A DNA stretch of 64,000 nucleotides. It comes from Saprospiraceae bacterium. Its GTDB lineage: Bacteria > Bacteroidota > Bacteroidia > Chitinophagales > Saprospiraceae. The notes beneath the pieces were generated by a model. It did no database searches. It saw only the letters and a list, made by a program, of their open reading frames with translations, and was not told the DNA's origin. The position numbers and the translations under genes were made by a program. The stretch spans positions 1 to 64,000 of the forward strand of contig JAHDGU010000014.1 in assembly GCA_020627535.1 (NCBI GenBank). The letters are read 5' to 3'. Shown here piece after piece: positions 17,412-27,101 of this stretch (position 1 is its first letter; every line of letters begins with the position of its first letter).

Positions 17412-19709
17412 GTATAATATCTTGGCAATCAAGCCATCAGGATCTGCTAGGATGTCAGTGGTGCTGCTCATTACGAGGTAGACACCCGATGCAACTTCAG
17501 TACCGCTGAGATCGCGACCATCCCAGACTGCCTGACCACCATTGGCTCTCAGCTCTGTGACAATCTTGCCAGAGATGTCTGTGATCTTCACAAGAGCATC
17601 TTCTGCCAATCCTGCAATGGCCACAGGACCTTCATAGTCAGGCTGGACGGGATTGGGAAAGACCTTCGCACTCTTGTCGTGAAAAGCTCTGCCTGCTATA
17701 GCATCCGAGCGATAAGATATCAGTCCTGCCGTCGTGGCGATAAATACTTCGCCATTATTATCATTAATCGCAAGGTCCGAGATCTGATCGGATGGGAGAG
17801 GACTGTTTTGGGTCGTGAAGTGATGAATCTGTGTCTCACCACTCGGTGACTGGACAAATACACCATTGTCTGTCCCAAACCACTTGCGATTGGCTCCATC
17901 GACGGCGATAGAATTGATTTTCTCCGTTTCGAGTAAAAAAGCGATGAAGCCGTCTTGATCCACTTTTCTTCTCGAGCCTCGACAGTCACTGCTAAATGGA
18001 TCTCCGCATTCAAATATCACAGGCCCTTGATCTGTACCCACCCATGCATCACCATCTCTGTCGATGGCGATATAGGTCACATTATTGGTCTGTAGTTCGC
18101 TATTACTTGAGGTGTATCTTTTGACGCGATCATCATTGGGATCATCCATATCTCCTTCGTCAAAGACGATGAAGCCACCACCTTGACCACGCTCAAGGAT
18201 CCACTTATATCCACGTAGATCTGTGTCAAGCTGCGCGACTAGGGTGCTCGGTAAGGTGAAGCTTTGCCAGCTACCGTCTGATTTGAATACTGAGAGAGGC
18301 CTTGCGGCCAAATAATTGCTAAGCCATAGATTGCCCTCCAGATCAAAAGACATTCCGCTCACGCGTTCAGAATTGGCGGTACCTGGCGTACCGTCCAAAG
18401 TAGAGTTGGATTGATCATAGATCATAAAATCCTCTCCTCCTCGGTATTCGGCAAGCCCTCCTCCATAGGATCCGGCATAGACCAGATCGGGATTGTTGGG
18501 ATGAGGCAGTACATAGAGGATATCTATCAGATCGGTCATGGCGAAGCTTGGATTGTCGAGATCATTGACATTGGTCCATAGCCCATCAGTATCAAGTATG
18601 GAAAATCCAGCCCGATTGAAGAGAAAATTAAATGACGATGTCACTCCGCCCGTGGCGAGATACACCTGATCATCCTGGACATACACATCGTATGTCCGAT
18701 TGGTGAAAGGGCTGTTGAGCCTAAAATTGTCGCATCCACCATCGGCCTTAGTACTCCTAAATCCGCGAAAGTCGTCGGCATGCCAGATATTACCACTTTC
18801 ATCTTGGATGGCATAATGTGGACGAGAGACACATCCATTATTGATCTGACTGAGAGAGCCGTCTGGAGATAGCTTGACGATCCTACCGTTGCAATTGCCA
18901 CAGTCATAGCCGATCAGGAGATCACGACCATCGCTACTCATGAAGCTAGCCTCATAGCCGGATTGCTGATCAAATAGCTGGAAGCTCAGTGGACTCTCCT
19001 CGCGATAGACACTACCGTCGACCACAGCATACATACGCTCCTCATAGACTTCGAGATCCAAGGATTCGTAGACAGCTGGGAGGCCATACTCTGATCCCAT
19101 GAGCTCCCACAGTGCGAAGTCTGCAGGATTGAAGCTCGGAGAGATCGGTGCTCTGTAAATTCCTTCTTCTGTGGCAGCGTAGTAGTAATCATCTCGGATG
19201 ACCACAGAGTAGACGGAGATCGGTGTAAATGCGGTAAACCCAAACTCACGTCGCTCGAGATTGAGCTCGACGATGCCAAAATCAGTTGAAAAATATGCCT
19301 TGGTTCTATCTGCGATGTAGATATCATTGATCAGCCTAGAACCTGTGATATTGTTGTTGGTAACGATGCTATTGAGATTGACGATCTCATCTTCAAATAC
19401 CAAATCAATGCTACTATTGGCGTATGCTATGATGAGCAGTTGATCAAAGGGAGAGAATCGGATGGTCTGCAAGAGAGTCTCATTCAAGCCATCAACTGTC
19501 GTCAAAAAATCGATGGATCCATCTTCCTTAGCAAGCCTAGCAATCGCTTCTTGGCTCATAAAGTAGATGTAGTCATCGCTCTGTGTCACATCTTCGGCAT
19601 TGGAGTAAGGAAAGTAACTTTTCCATTCACCGATTGCGGTATTACTCTGAGCACTGACAGTTTGAAATGTCAGCAAAGCAAGAATCATTGAGATCAGGGA
19701 CTTGTGCAT
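17403..19709 (-). CDS. porZ: PorZ-like two-domain beta-propeller protein with T9SS sorting region
   Basis: A 768 aa exported protein (signal peptide 1-20, ending SAQ). It opens with GEWKSYFPYSNAEDVTQSDD, similar to the PorZ start in which a two-component-regulator-type propeller binds in the T9SS attachment complex with PorU, PorV and PorQ. Repeated propeller blades run to about residue 660. The last ~90 residues are a T9SS-type C-terminal domain (VFPNPVQPDYEGPVAIAG, then DISGKIV and the final KILYLR). PorZ is proposed to deliver A-LPS for cargo attachment. It could instead be another T9SS-sorted propeller protein; the length and N-terminus favour PorZ. Confidence 0.75.
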   Translation of the reverse strand: MHKSLISMILALLTFQTVSAQSNTAIGEWKSYFPYSNAEDVTQSDDYIYFMSQEAIARLAKEDGSIDFLTTVDGLNETLLQTIRFSPFDQLLIIAYANSSIDLVFEDEIVNLNSIVTNNNITGSRLINDIYIADRTKAYFSTDFGIVELNLERREFGFTAFTPISVYSVVIRDDYYYAATEEGIYRAPISPSFNPADFALWELMGSEYGLPAVYESLDLEVYEERMYAVVDGSVYREESPLSFQLFDQQSGYEASFMSSDGRDLLIGYDCGNCNGRIVKLSPDGSLSQINNGCVSRPHYAIQDESGNIWHADDFRGFRSTKADGGCDNFRLNSPFTNRTYDVYVQDDQVYLATGGVTSSFNFLFNRAGFSILDTDGLWTNVNDLDNPSFAMTDLIDILYVLPHPNNPDLVYAGSYGGGLAEYRGGEDFMIYDQSNSTLDGTPGTANSERVSGMSFDLEGNLWLSNYLAARPLSVFKSDGSWQSFTLPSTLVAQLDTDLRGYKWILERGQGGGFIVFDEGDMDDPNDDRVKRYTSSNSELQTNNVTYIAIDRDGDAWVGTDQGPVIFECGDPFSSDCRGSRRKVDQDGFIAFLLETEKINSIAVDGANRKWFGTDNGVFVQSPSGETQIHHFTTQNSPLPSDQISDLAINDNNGEVFIATTAGLISYRSDAIAGRAFHDKSAKVFPNPVQPDYEGPVAIAGLAEDALVKITDISGKIVTELRANGGQAVWDGRDLSGTEVASGVYLVMSSTTDILADPDGLIAKILYLR

Positions 19710-19760
19710 GTACGAGTATTTTCTCTGCCAGTATTAACTCAGCACTGAGAGCATATATTG

Positions 19761-20351
19761 TCAGTTGGTCTCCTGATAAAGTCGTTTTGAGAGGATGAAT
19801 TCTCTCACATCTTCGCGCACGAGATATCGTATAGACTTACCTTCTTTAATCCGCTGACGGATATGGCTCGCTGAGATGCTCAGTAGTGGAGCTTCAAGGA
19901 TATGTATCGAGGGATGATCTTGAAATGCGTCTGTCTCGTATCCAGGTCGCGCATAGACATAGATCTGGTGGTTGCGAAGAATCATCTCATAGTTTTTCCA
20001 TCGATGGAAGCTCTTGAGATTGTCCCCACCCATGACAAGAGCGAACTCTCGCTCTGGATACTTTTCAGTTATGTAAGCCAGTGTGTCCACTGTGTAAGAT
20101 GGTTTTGGGAGCGAAAACTCTATGTCGCTGGCTCGGAGTTTGGGGTGATCTCCTATGGCAAGATGCATCATCTCCAGTCGATCATAGTCCTTGGCTAGAG
20201 ATTTTTTCTCTTTGAAAGGATTGTGCGGTGAAATGACCATCCATACTTCAGAGATGTCATCTAGACCCTGTATAAAGTCCGCGATGATGAGATGTCCGAC
20301 ATGGACTGGATTGAATGACCCGAAGAAGAGTGCTGTTTGAGACTTTGACAT
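19761..20351 (-). CDS. nadD: Nicotinate-nucleotide adenylyltransferase
   Basis: Converts nicotinate mononucleotide plus ATP to deamido-NAD in NAD synthesis. At 196 aa it is a normal size. The nucleotidyltransferase motif FGSFNPVHVGHLIIADF lies at the N-terminus (HxGH = HVGH) and the C-terminal SISASHIRQRIKEGKSIRYL carries the second ATP-binding motif (ISxSxIR). It lies downstream of dnaN on the same strand with 6 nt between, so they are probably cotranscribed. Confidence 0.95.
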   Translation of the reverse strand: MSKSQTALFFGSFNPVHVGHLIIADFIQGLDDISEVWMVISPHNPFKEKKSLAKDYDRLEMMHLAIGDHPKLRASDIEFSLPKPSYTVDTLAYITEKYPEREFALVMGGDNLKSFHRWKNYEMILRNHQIYVYARPGYETDAFQDHPSIHILEAPLLSISASHIRQRIKEGKSIRYLVREDVREFILSKRLYQETN

Positions 20352-20357
20352 CTGAGA

Positions 20358-21473
20358 CTAGTATCCCATCATCACAGGCATGACCAGCATGAGGAGCTCC
20401 TCTTCGTCATTGTTGTCAGCAGGAACAAGCACACCAGCCCGATTGGGCTCACTGAGGTGAAAGTGAATCTCTTCTGTCTCCAGGATATTCAGCATCTCGA
20501 TGAAAAACTTGGCATTGAAGCCCATGGTCAATGGGTCACCATTGAAGGTACAGACCAGTTGCTCTTTTGCCTCATTGGAGAAATCTAGATCCTGCGATGA
20601 GATCGTCAATCCATCTTCTTGTATGTTGAAGATCACCTGATTCGTACTCTTGTTCGCGTAGATAGCAAGTCTCTTGAGAGATTGCAATAGATCAGTTCGC
20701 TTAGCGATCAGCTCTAGTGGGTTCTCTGAAGGAATGACAGCATTGTAATCAGGATATCTGGCGTCTATCAATCTACAGATGACAGAGGTGTCATCATAGC
20801 GAAAAAAGACGTTTTTGGCATTATATGCCACATTGACATCGCCTTCATTGAGAAGTGCGCTATTGAGCAAGCTAAGAGATTTTTTGGGCACGATGAAAGA
20901 GCCAGCCTTGGTTGCGTCGATGCCTCGCAGTGTATATCTCACGAGCTTATGAGCGTCTGTCGCCACGAATGTGATCTTACCTTCATCGATATCGAAGAAG
21001 ACACCCATCATCGCCTGACGCAGCTCGTCATTACTTGTTGCAAAACTTGTCTTGGCCATAGCGCCCTTTAACGCTTGGGCTGATAGGGTGAGGCTCTCAG
21101 TATTATCATCACTCGGGAGCGTAGGATATTCACTTGGATCTCCTCCAGAAAGCTTGTAGGTTCCAAAGGAAGAGGTAATCTTGACAGCGAAGTTGTCATC
21201 ATTGACGTGAAACTTCAGAGGCTGCTCTGGTAGTGCCTTAAGCGTATCCATCAGGATTTTTGCAGGCATGGTACAGGCTCCTTTATCCTTGGACGAGGGC
21301 TGAGCGCTCGTAATGATTGTAGTCTCGAGATTGCTCGCCGTGATCGTCATCTGATCACCATCTATGTCAAAGAGAAAATCCTCCAATATGGGCATCGCTG
21401 GATTGGATCCAATGGCGCCACCGCATACTTGCAATTTGCTCAAGAGCTGGGAAGAAGAAATGGTGAAATTCAT
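20358..21473 (-). CDS. dnaN: DNA polymerase III beta sliding clamp
   Basis: Ring clamp that holds DNA polymerases and repair enzymes on DNA. The 371 aa length and three repeated clamp domains fit. Visible hallmarks are the start MNFTISSSQLLSKLQVC and the C-terminal ending MLVMPVMMGY, the usual clamp end (MPMR/L-type). Internal strands such as TSFGTYKLSGGDPSEYP match domain 1. A TAnnTTTG box precedes the gene by 25 nt. dnaA, recF and gyrB are not adjacent, so the window gives no support for an origin here. It is divergent from the M16-like gene, with 66 nt between starts. Confidence 0.97.
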   Translation of the reverse strand: MNFTISSSQLLSKLQVCGGAIGSNPAMPILEDFLFDIDGDQMTITASNLETTIITSAQPSSKDKGACTMPAKILMDTLKALPEQPLKFHVNDDNFAVKITSSFGTYKLSGGDPSEYPTLPSDDNTESLTLSAQALKGAMAKTSFATSNDELRQAMMGVFFDIDEGKITFVATDAHKLVRYTLRGIDATKAGSFIVPKKSLSLLNSALLNEGDVNVAYNAKNVFFRYDDTSVICRLIDARYPDYNAVIPSENPLELIAKRTDLLQSLKRLAIYANKSTNQVIFNIQEDGLTISSQDLDFSNEAKEQLVCTFNGDPLTMGFNAKFFIEMLNILETEEIHFHLSEPNRAGVLVPADNNDEEELLMLVMPVMMGY

Positions 21474-21498
21474 ACTTTTGGGCTCTGTCTGAAATGCA

Positions 21499-21506
21499 CA
21501 AAATTA
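21499..21506 (-). promoter_or_regulatory. Candidate -7 box of the dnaN promoter
   Basis: The complement reads TAATTTTG, a perfect TAnnTTTG, ending 25 nt before the dnaN ATG. No clear -33 TTTG was seen. Nearby TTATCCATC and TGTGGACAG each match DnaA boxes at only 7 of 9 positions, so DnaA control is speculative. Confidence 0.3.
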
Positions 21507-21539
21507 TCCATCTGTGGACAGCTCTCAGAACTTTTTTTG

Positions 21540-22820
21540 ATGAAAGAAAACCCACGGGCTACTGCCCCTCTGATCTCCACGATCCAAAAGATCAACTTCC
21601 CTATCATACAAGCTCAGCGCATGGTGTGCGGAGCGGATCTATATGCTGAGTTACATGCGGGATATGAAGTCTGCAAGCTTCAGTTGAGCTTTTTGGCCGG
21701 AAGGCCCCAAGAGGCACAAAGACTAAGCTCAAGATTTGCGGCCATGATGCTCAAGGAGGGCACGACTTTGAGAAGCTCAGAAGAATTGGCTGAGCTCTTT
21801 GATGAGTATGGTGCTTCTATCCAGACGAGTTTTACTCTTGATCGTGTCTATCTCACCCTTTACTGCCTATCAAGGCATCTTGACATCTTGATACCGGTAT
21901 TGGTGAGCTTGATCAATGATTCCAATTTTCCTGACGATGAGCTTGCAAGGCTCAAAGAACAGAGCCAACAAAAGTTGCTGTACGATCTCGCAAAGCCAGA
22001 CATTGTCTCATATCGCAAGGTGACCGAAATGCTTTTTGGCGAAAGCCATCCCTACGGCTACAATAGCTCTGAAGAAGATATCGCGAAGATCACGCGAGAC
22101 AGCCTACTAGAGCACTATGGCAGGACGATACGTGGTAGCGTGGATAAGATCTATGTCGCCGGTCATGTCCAGGATCATCATATCGAGATCCTGGATTCGC
22201 TGCTTGGACCTCAGCGTGTGGAATGCATGGATGCCAAAGATGATATTGAGATGCTCAAAGATGAGCATGAAGCTCAAGTGACATTACCTGGGATGGAGCA
22301 AATGTCCATCAGGCTTGGTCGCAAGACATTTGCCAAGCGTCATGAAGATTACATGGGTCTCAGTCTGCTCAACACCATCCTTGGAGGATACTTTGGTTCT
22401 CGTCTCATGTCTCAAATCAGAGAAAATATGGGACTCACATATGGTATCCACTCGTCTCTGGAGTCATATGCAACCGCAGGTTGCCTACTCATCAGCGCAG
22501 ATGTCAATGAGGTAAATCATCGCAAAGCTCTGGATGCCATCAAGGCTGAAATGATCAAACTCCAGGAGCATCTTATCCCAGATGAGGAACTCGATCTGGT
22601 GCGCAATTACATCAAGGGTATTCTCCTAGGACGCAGTGATGGAGCATTTAAGCGTATCAGATCTGTGATCAATGTCGTGGAAAATCAGCTTAGCCTTGAT
22701 TACTATGATCGGTATCTCGACTATCTTGAGCGCGCCAATAGCACAGAACTGCGTGATTTGGCTCGAATTTATCTAAATCCGACCGACTATTATCAAGTAA
22801 TTGTCGGAGATTTGGGCTGA
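21540..22820 (+). CDS. M16 (insulinase/pitrilysin) family protein lacking the zinc motif
   Basis: A 426 aa cytoplasmic-looking protein with the M16 peptidase fold. Hallmarks of the domain are visible: EQSQQKLLYDLAKPDIVSYR, HPYGYNSSEEDIAKITRDSL, ILGGYFGSRLMSQIRENMGL and TYGIHSSLESYATAGCLLIS. The inverted zinc motif HxxEH that should sit near the N-terminus is absent (the region reads TLRSSEELAELFDEYGASIQ), so it is probably a non-catalytic partner subunit. The usual catalytic partner gene is not in this window. ATG 21540 is chosen over an earlier in-frame start that would overlap the dnaN coding region. A canonical hairpin repeat (22034-22047) lies inside. mreB starts 10 nt after its stop. Confidence 0.82.
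   Translation: MKENPRATAPLISTIQKINFPIIQAQRMVCGADLYAELHAGYEVCKLQLSFLAGRPQEAQRLSSRFAAMMLKEGTTLRSSEELAELFDEYGASIQTSFTLDRVYLTLYCLSRHLDILIPVLVSLINDSNFPDDELARLKEQSQQKLLYDLAKPDIVSYRKVTEMLFGESHPYGYNSSEEDIAKITRDSLLEHYGRTIRGSVDKIYVAGHVQDHHIEILDSLLGPQRVECMDAKDDIEMLKDEHEAQVTLPGMEQMSIRLGRKTFAKRHEDYMGLSLLNTILGGYFGSRLMSQIRENMGLTYGIHSSLESYATAGCLLISADVNEVNHRKALDAIKAEMIKLQEHLIPDEELDLVRNYIKGILLGRSDGAFKRIRSVINVVENQLSLDYYDRYLDYLERANSTELRDLARIYLNPTDYYQVIVGDLG
21691..21706 (+). repeat. GNRA-hairpin repeat, GGAA-loop variant
   Basis: TTTT then GGCC-GGAA-GGCC. The loop GGAA is still GNRA and the stem is a perfect 4 bp. Inside the M16-like gene. Confidence 0.35.
22034..22047 (+). repeat. GNRA-hairpin repeat, canonical copy
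   Basis: TTTTGGCGAAAGCC, sense to the M16-like gene, where it encodes part of LFGESH. Confidence 0.8.
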
Positions 22821-22830
22821 CTACGAGACT

Positions 22831-23862
22831 ATGAAACTTTTCAGTTTGTTTTCACAAGAGCTGGCCATCGATCTCGGCACAGCTAATACACTCATCATAC
22901 AAGATGGCGTGACCGTGGTCAATGAGCCATCGATCGTGGCCATTGACTGGAAGACAGGTGAGACGATAGCCGTGGGCCATCGCGCGATGCTTATGCATGA
23001 AAAGACGCATGAAAACATCAAGACAATCAGACCGCTCAAAGATGGTGTGATTGCCGATTTTCAGGCGGCCGAAAACATGATCAAGGGGATGATCAATATG
23101 CTTGGTACCAAGCGTAGATTTTTCACACATCTCAAAATGGTGATTTGTATTCCTTCAGGAATAACGGAGGTTGAAAAAAGAGCTGTTTTTGATAGTGCCG
23201 ATCATGTAGATGCCAAGGAGGTCTACCTGATCCATGAACCAATGGCTGCTGCTCTGGGAATTGGACTAGATGTGGAGGAGCCAGTCGGTAACATGATCAT
23301 TGATATTGGTGGAGGTACTACAGAGATTGCAGTCATCGCGCTTTCGGGTATTGTCTGTGATCAATCATTGCGGATCGCGGGAGATGAGTTTACCAAGGCG
23401 ATCATTGAGCACATCAAGAAAAATCACAACGTACTCATAGGTGAGCGGACGGCGGAGCAAATCAAGATCAATGTCGGTAGTGCATTGCCCGTTCTGGAAA
23501 ATCCACCACCTGACTACTCCGTGAACGGTCGTGATCTGGTGACCGGAATCCCCAAGCAGGTGACTATCTCTCATCAAGAGATCGCCCAGTGTCTCAACGA
23601 ACCAATCTCTCAGATCGAAGAAGCTATCGTTAAGGCACTTGAGACGACACCCCCAGAGCTTTCGTCAGATATATATAGTACAGGGATCTATCTTACAGGA
23701 GGTGGAGCGCTGCTGCGAGGACTGGACAAGAGAATCTCCGAGCGGACGAAGCTGGAGGTACACGTTGCTGACGACCCGCTGTTGGCGGTCGTGAAGGGCA
23801 CTGGTATTGCCTTGAAAAATACCGGTAGATACACATTCTTGATACCACGCAAGAGCCTCTAG
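22831..23862 (+). CDS. mreB: Rod shape-determining actin homologue MreB
   Basis: Bacterial actin that organises the lateral cell wall elongation machinery under the inner membrane. The 343 aa length fits. It opens with an amphipathic membrane-anchoring start (MKLFSLFSQELAID), followed by the ATP-binding phosphate-1 motif IDLGTANTLI. The GNMIIDIGGGTTEIAVIAL and TGGGALLRGLDKRI motifs mark phosphate-2 and adenosine binding. ATG 22831 is preferred over an upstream in-frame alternative because it gives the standard N-terminus. It heads the mreBCD-PBP2 cluster; 48 nt separate it from mreC. Confidence 0.96.
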   Translation: MKLFSLFSQELAIDLGTANTLIIQDGVTVVNEPSIVAIDWKTGETIAVGHRAMLMHEKTHENIKTIRPLKDGVIADFQAAENMIKGMINMLGTKRRFFTHLKMVICIPSGITEVEKRAVFDSADHVDAKEVYLIHEPMAAALGIGLDVEEPVGNMIIDIGGGTTEIAVIALSGIVCDQSLRIAGDEFTKAIIEHIKKNHNVLIGERTAEQIKINVGSALPVLENPPPDYSVNGRDLVTGIPKQVTISHQEIAQCLNEPISQIEEAIVKALETTPPELSSDIYSTGIYLTGGGALLRGLDKRISERTKLEVHVADDPLLAVVKGTGIALKNTGRYTFLIPRKSL

Positions 23863-23910
23863 AGCTTCTATATTGCTGATCGCTTTTTTGCGAACTTTGC
23901 CCCTCGATCT

Positions 23911-24726
23911 ATGAGAGAGTTGTTAGATTTCTTGGGCAAGAGGAGCTACGTACTTCTGTTTATTATACTCGAGGCCATAGCTCTCAGCCTGATTATCAAT
24001 TTCAACGCACATCAGAAACTCATCTTCGAGCACAATGTGGACGTGGGTTTTTCAAAAGTGAAAGCAGCGAATCAATCTGTCTCGGATTACTTCGGGCTGC
24101 GCAAGGCGAACTCAGAGATCATGCAAGAAAACGCGTCTTTGAGATCTGAGCTCAAAATCCAAAGTTATCGCCTGTCGACACCCGATGATACCACAGTTTT
24201 TCGTGCAGACTATCGCTACATATCCGCTAGATCCATCCAAAGTTCAATCGGACGGGCAGACAATTTTTTGTTATTAGATCAAGGAAGTGAGTCGGGTATA
24301 GAGTCAGGTGATGGCGTAGTCACAGAAGATGGTGTGATCGGTATCGTGCACTCAGTCACCAGTGACTATGCGCGTGTTATGAGCTGTCTTCATCGAGAGA
24401 GTAGAATCAGTGCCAAGCTTGATGGACAAGACTACAATGGATATGTCATCTGGCGCCCATATGATCATCGATTTGCTCGACTCATGGGTATCCCCAAAAA
24501 TGCGCGCGTCTCCGTGGGTACTAAGTTAGTCACGGGCAACAGCATCATATTTCCAGAAGGGCATCCTGTGGGGGAAGTCGTCGATGTCAATTTAGAGGCG
24601 GGAAGCAACTTCTACGACATCAAGATCTCTTTGTCCGCTGATATGTCTGCAATCCAGGCGGTCTATGTGTGTAGACACAAGGACAAGGATCAATTGAAAA
24701 TGCTGTTAGGGGAGGGCTCGAATTGA
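23911..24726 (+). CDS. mreC: Rod shape-determining protein MreC
   Basis: A 271 aa inner-membrane protein with a short cytoplasmic start and one transmembrane helix (about 13-31, YVLLFIILEAIALSLIINF). A periplasmic coiled coil follows (about 55-90), then a beta-barrel domain with DGVVTEDGVIGIVHSVTSDY. It couples MreB to PBP2 and the elongasome. A possible -7 box (GAACTTTG, 23892-23899) lies 11 nt before its ATG. The stop overlaps the mreD start by 4 nt. Confidence 0.93.
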   Translation: MRELLDFLGKRSYVLLFIILEAIALSLIINFNAHQKLIFEHNVDVGFSKVKAANQSVSDYFGLRKANSEIMQENASLRSELKIQSYRLSTPDDTTVFRADYRYISARSIQSSIGRADNFLLLDQGSESGIESGDGVVTEDGVIGIVHSVTSDYARVMSCLHRESRISAKLDGQDYNGYVIWRPYDHRFARLMGIPKNARVSVGTKLVTGNSIIFPEGHPVGEVVDVNLEAGSNFYDIKISLSADMSAIQAVYVCRHKDKDQLKMLLGEGSN

Positions 24727-25241
24727 AAGGCATACTTGGCAAATACTTGTGGCAGTTTTTACTGCTTTACTTTTTGCAGACTCTGGTCTTCGGGAGACTG
24801 GAGCTGGGGCTTGATGGTATGCCTAGTTTCATCCTTTTGATCTATCCCTTGGCGATACTGATCTTGCCGATGCGAGTGGCCAAGGAACTCTGTCTTGTGA
24901 TCGGATTTGTCCTGGGCTTCCTCGTAGATCTTTGGTATCAGACCCCAGGAGTACATGCGGCCAGCCTCACCTTGACAGCCTTCCTGCGGCCGTATGTCTA
25001 TAGTTTACTCCTCGATGATGCTGAGATTCGGCACAATATGAATATGGACCGCATGGACTTGAAGCTATCCAGTTATATAGCCTACATGCTATTGATGTAC
25101 TTTATACACTGTCTCGTATTTTTCCTACTACAGGATTTCACTTTTGAGCGGTTTGGTGTGGCACTGGTGAGAAGTATATTCAGTACAATCTTTTCTTTCA
25201 TCTTTGCATTTATCTACAGGTTGATCATTCTTTCTCGGTAG
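24723..25241 (+). CDS. mreD: Rod shape-determining protein MreD
   Basis: A 172 aa polytopic inner-membrane protein with about five hydrophobic segments (for example FILLIYPLAILILPMRVA and ELCLVIGFVLGFLVDLWYQT). Such a composition and its place between mreC and the PBP2 gene identify it. The start is a TTG overlapping the mreC stop, a translational-coupling arrangement. The PBP2 gene starts at the next base after its stop. Confidence 0.9.
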   Translation: MKGILGKYLWQFLLLYFLQTLVFGRLELGLDGMPSFILLIYPLAILILPMRVAKELCLVIGFVLGFLVDLWYQTPGVHAASLTLTAFLRPYVYSLLLDDAEIRHNMNMDRMDLKLSSYIAYMLLMYFIHCLVFFLLQDFTFERFGVALVRSIFSTIFSFIFAFIYRLIILSR

Positions 25242-27101
25242 ATGAAGGAGAGCGAAAAATTTAAGTTGGGTATGTTTCAGGCTGTCCTGATCGCTGCGAT
25301 CGGGATACTCGTTATTATTTTGATGAGATATCAGCTATTGCCCAATCGATATCGACTCAAGGCCGAGTATGCCACGCTTGACAAGACGATCAAAGAACCA
25401 GCAAGGGGGCTCATTTTTGATCGCGCTGGAACTCTGCTAGTGAGTAATGGTCCTGTCTATGATCTGCGGCTCAGTTATCAGCAGATTGATCGGCAAATGG
25501 ATACAAGCTTTTTCTGTTCTCTCTTGGACATTGATCGTGATGACTTTGTCCAGATGGCAGAAAAGGATTGGTCAAGTGTCCGCTATGACAAGAATGTACC
25601 CTTTGTCTTCTTGAGCAGGGTTCCAGAGGATAAAGCCTTGCGCTTTCAAGAGTTTCAGTTCATGTTTCCTGGATTTGAGATGGTCTTGCGCTCTGTGCGC
25701 GCGTACCACTCTGAGCATGCCGCTCATGTGCTAGGATATATCAATGAAGTCGATCAAGAGGATCTTGAGAATGCGGCCAATCGATATGCACGAGGAGATT
25801 ATATCGGTGCAAGTGGTATAGAGCTCCAATATGAAGACATGCTCAGGGGAAGTAAGGGGATTGCCTATGAGCTCAAGGATAAGTATGGACGGAATCTCGG
25901 GAGTTTCAATCAGGGTGTCTTGGATAGCGCAGCACGAAGTGGAGAGGATATCATCTTAGGCCTGGATATTGAGATTCAGGCTTACGCCGAAATGTTGCTG
26001 CAAGGAAAAAAAGGCTCAGTAGTTGCGATCGAGCCAAGCACTGGAGATATCCTGTGCATGGCAAGCGCTCCTCATTACAGTCCAGATCTCCTATCGATGA
26101 CAGCAGATCGCGGGGACAATTATGATCGACTGGCCGCTGACAGTAGCCAGCCTTTTTTTAACCGTGCGATCATGGCTAGATATCCCCCAGGCAGTATCAT
26201 CAAGCCAGTTCTTTCGCTCATTGCTTTGCAAGAAGGGTTGACGTCAGAGAATGAGGTTATTGAGTGCTATGGTAGTTATGATTATCGTCACTTCAGCTAT
26301 GGTTGCCATGATCACAATCATAGGACTGATTTGCGCTATGCCTTGGAAACTTCTTGCAATAGCTACTTTTTTGATTTGTATCGCAGGATCTTGGAACAAA
26401 ATGGTTTTGCTCAGGCTGCGGAGGGATATGAAGGCCTTCGATCGTCTTTGCGTGCCTTTGGCCTTGGGGATCAGCTCAGTCTAGATTTACCAGGTGAGAA
26501 GTCTGGATTTCTGCCAGAGGTTTCCTACTATGACAAGCTATATGGAGCAGGCAAGTGGCGATCGACATATACGATTAGCCTTGGTATCGGTCAAGGAGAG
26601 ATCGAACTAACGACTTTGCAGATGGCCAATCTAGCTTCCATCATTGCCAATCGGGGTCACTACCACTATCCACACATGGTCAAGTCATTTGCTATGTCAG
26701 ATGGCACTATAGAGCATCTAGAATACCCTACTAATAACGTAGGCATAGAGTACCAGCATTTTTTACCTGTCATAGATGGGATGGAGCGAGCGGTCATCTC
26801 TGGCACATCGACCAGTGCAGCTATAAAAGATATCGAGGTGTGTGGCAAGACAGGAACGTCTCAGAATCCGCATGGCAAAGATCACAGTGTATTTTTTGCA
26901 TTTGCGCCCAAGCGCGACCCTAAGATTGCGATCGCCGTCTACATCGAAAACGGGGGCTGGGGTGCGACGTATGCCGCCCCTATCGCGGGCCTAGTCATGG
27001 AAAAATACCTGAAGGGGTCTATAGACAAAAACAAAGTTTGGCTAGAACAAAGGATACTCCAAGCCGACCTTATCAATGACAAAACAGTACTCGCTCAATG
27101 A
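25242..27101 (+). CDS. mrdA: Penicillin-binding protein 2 (peptidoglycan transpeptidase)
   Basis: Cross-links new peptidoglycan in the elongation machinery. It has 619 aa, with one N-terminal transmembrane helix (about 11-28), a PBP dimerisation domain (about 45-210) and a transpeptidase domain. The active-site motifs are SxxK (Ser in GSIIKPVL, about 318), SxN (TSCNSYFFD) and KTG (CGKTGTSQN, about 534). It directly follows mreD. rodA, which normally comes next, is not here; dihydrofolate reductase overlaps its stop instead. Confidence 0.96.
   Translation: MKESEKFKLGMFQAVLIAAIGILVIILMRYQLLPNRYRLKAEYATLDKTIKEPARGLIFDRAGTLLVSNGPVYDLRLSYQQIDRQMDTSFFCSLLDIDRDDFVQMAEKDWSSVRYDKNVPFVFLSRVPEDKALRFQEFQFMFPGFEMVLRSVRAYHSEHAAHVLGYINEVDQEDLENAANRYARGDYIGASGIELQYEDMLRGSKGIAYELKDKYGRNLGSFNQGVLDSAARSGEDIILGLDIEIQAYAEMLLQGKKGSVVAIEPSTGDILCMASAPHYSPDLLSMTADRGDNYDRLAADSSQPFFNRAIMARYPPGSIIKPVLSLIALQEGLTSENEVIECYGSYDYRHFSYGCHDHNHRTDLRYALETSCNSYFFDLYRRILEQNGFAQAAEGYEGLRSSLRAFGLGDQLSLDLPGEKSGFLPEVSYYDKLYGAGKWRSTYTISLGIGQGEIELTTLQMANLASIIANRGHYHYPHMVKSFAMSDGTIEHLEYPTNNVGIEYQHFLPVIDGMERAVISGTSTSAAIKDIEVCGKTGTSQNPHGKDHSVFFAFAPKRDPKIAIAVYIENGGWGATYAAPIAGLVMEKYLKGSIDKNKVWLEQRILQADLINDKTVLAQ

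Noticed and set aside
21490-21525. Possible oriC or DnaA-box pair next to dnaN
   Set aside because: The two sites match the DnaA box at only 7 of 9 positions, there is no AT-rich unwinding region, and dnaA is not adjacent.
23868-23899. TCGC-TTTTTT-GCGA as another hairpin-repeat copy or terminator after mreB
   Set aside because: The loop is six Ts, not GNRA, and the stem is followed by no T run; mreB and mreC are likely cotranscribed.
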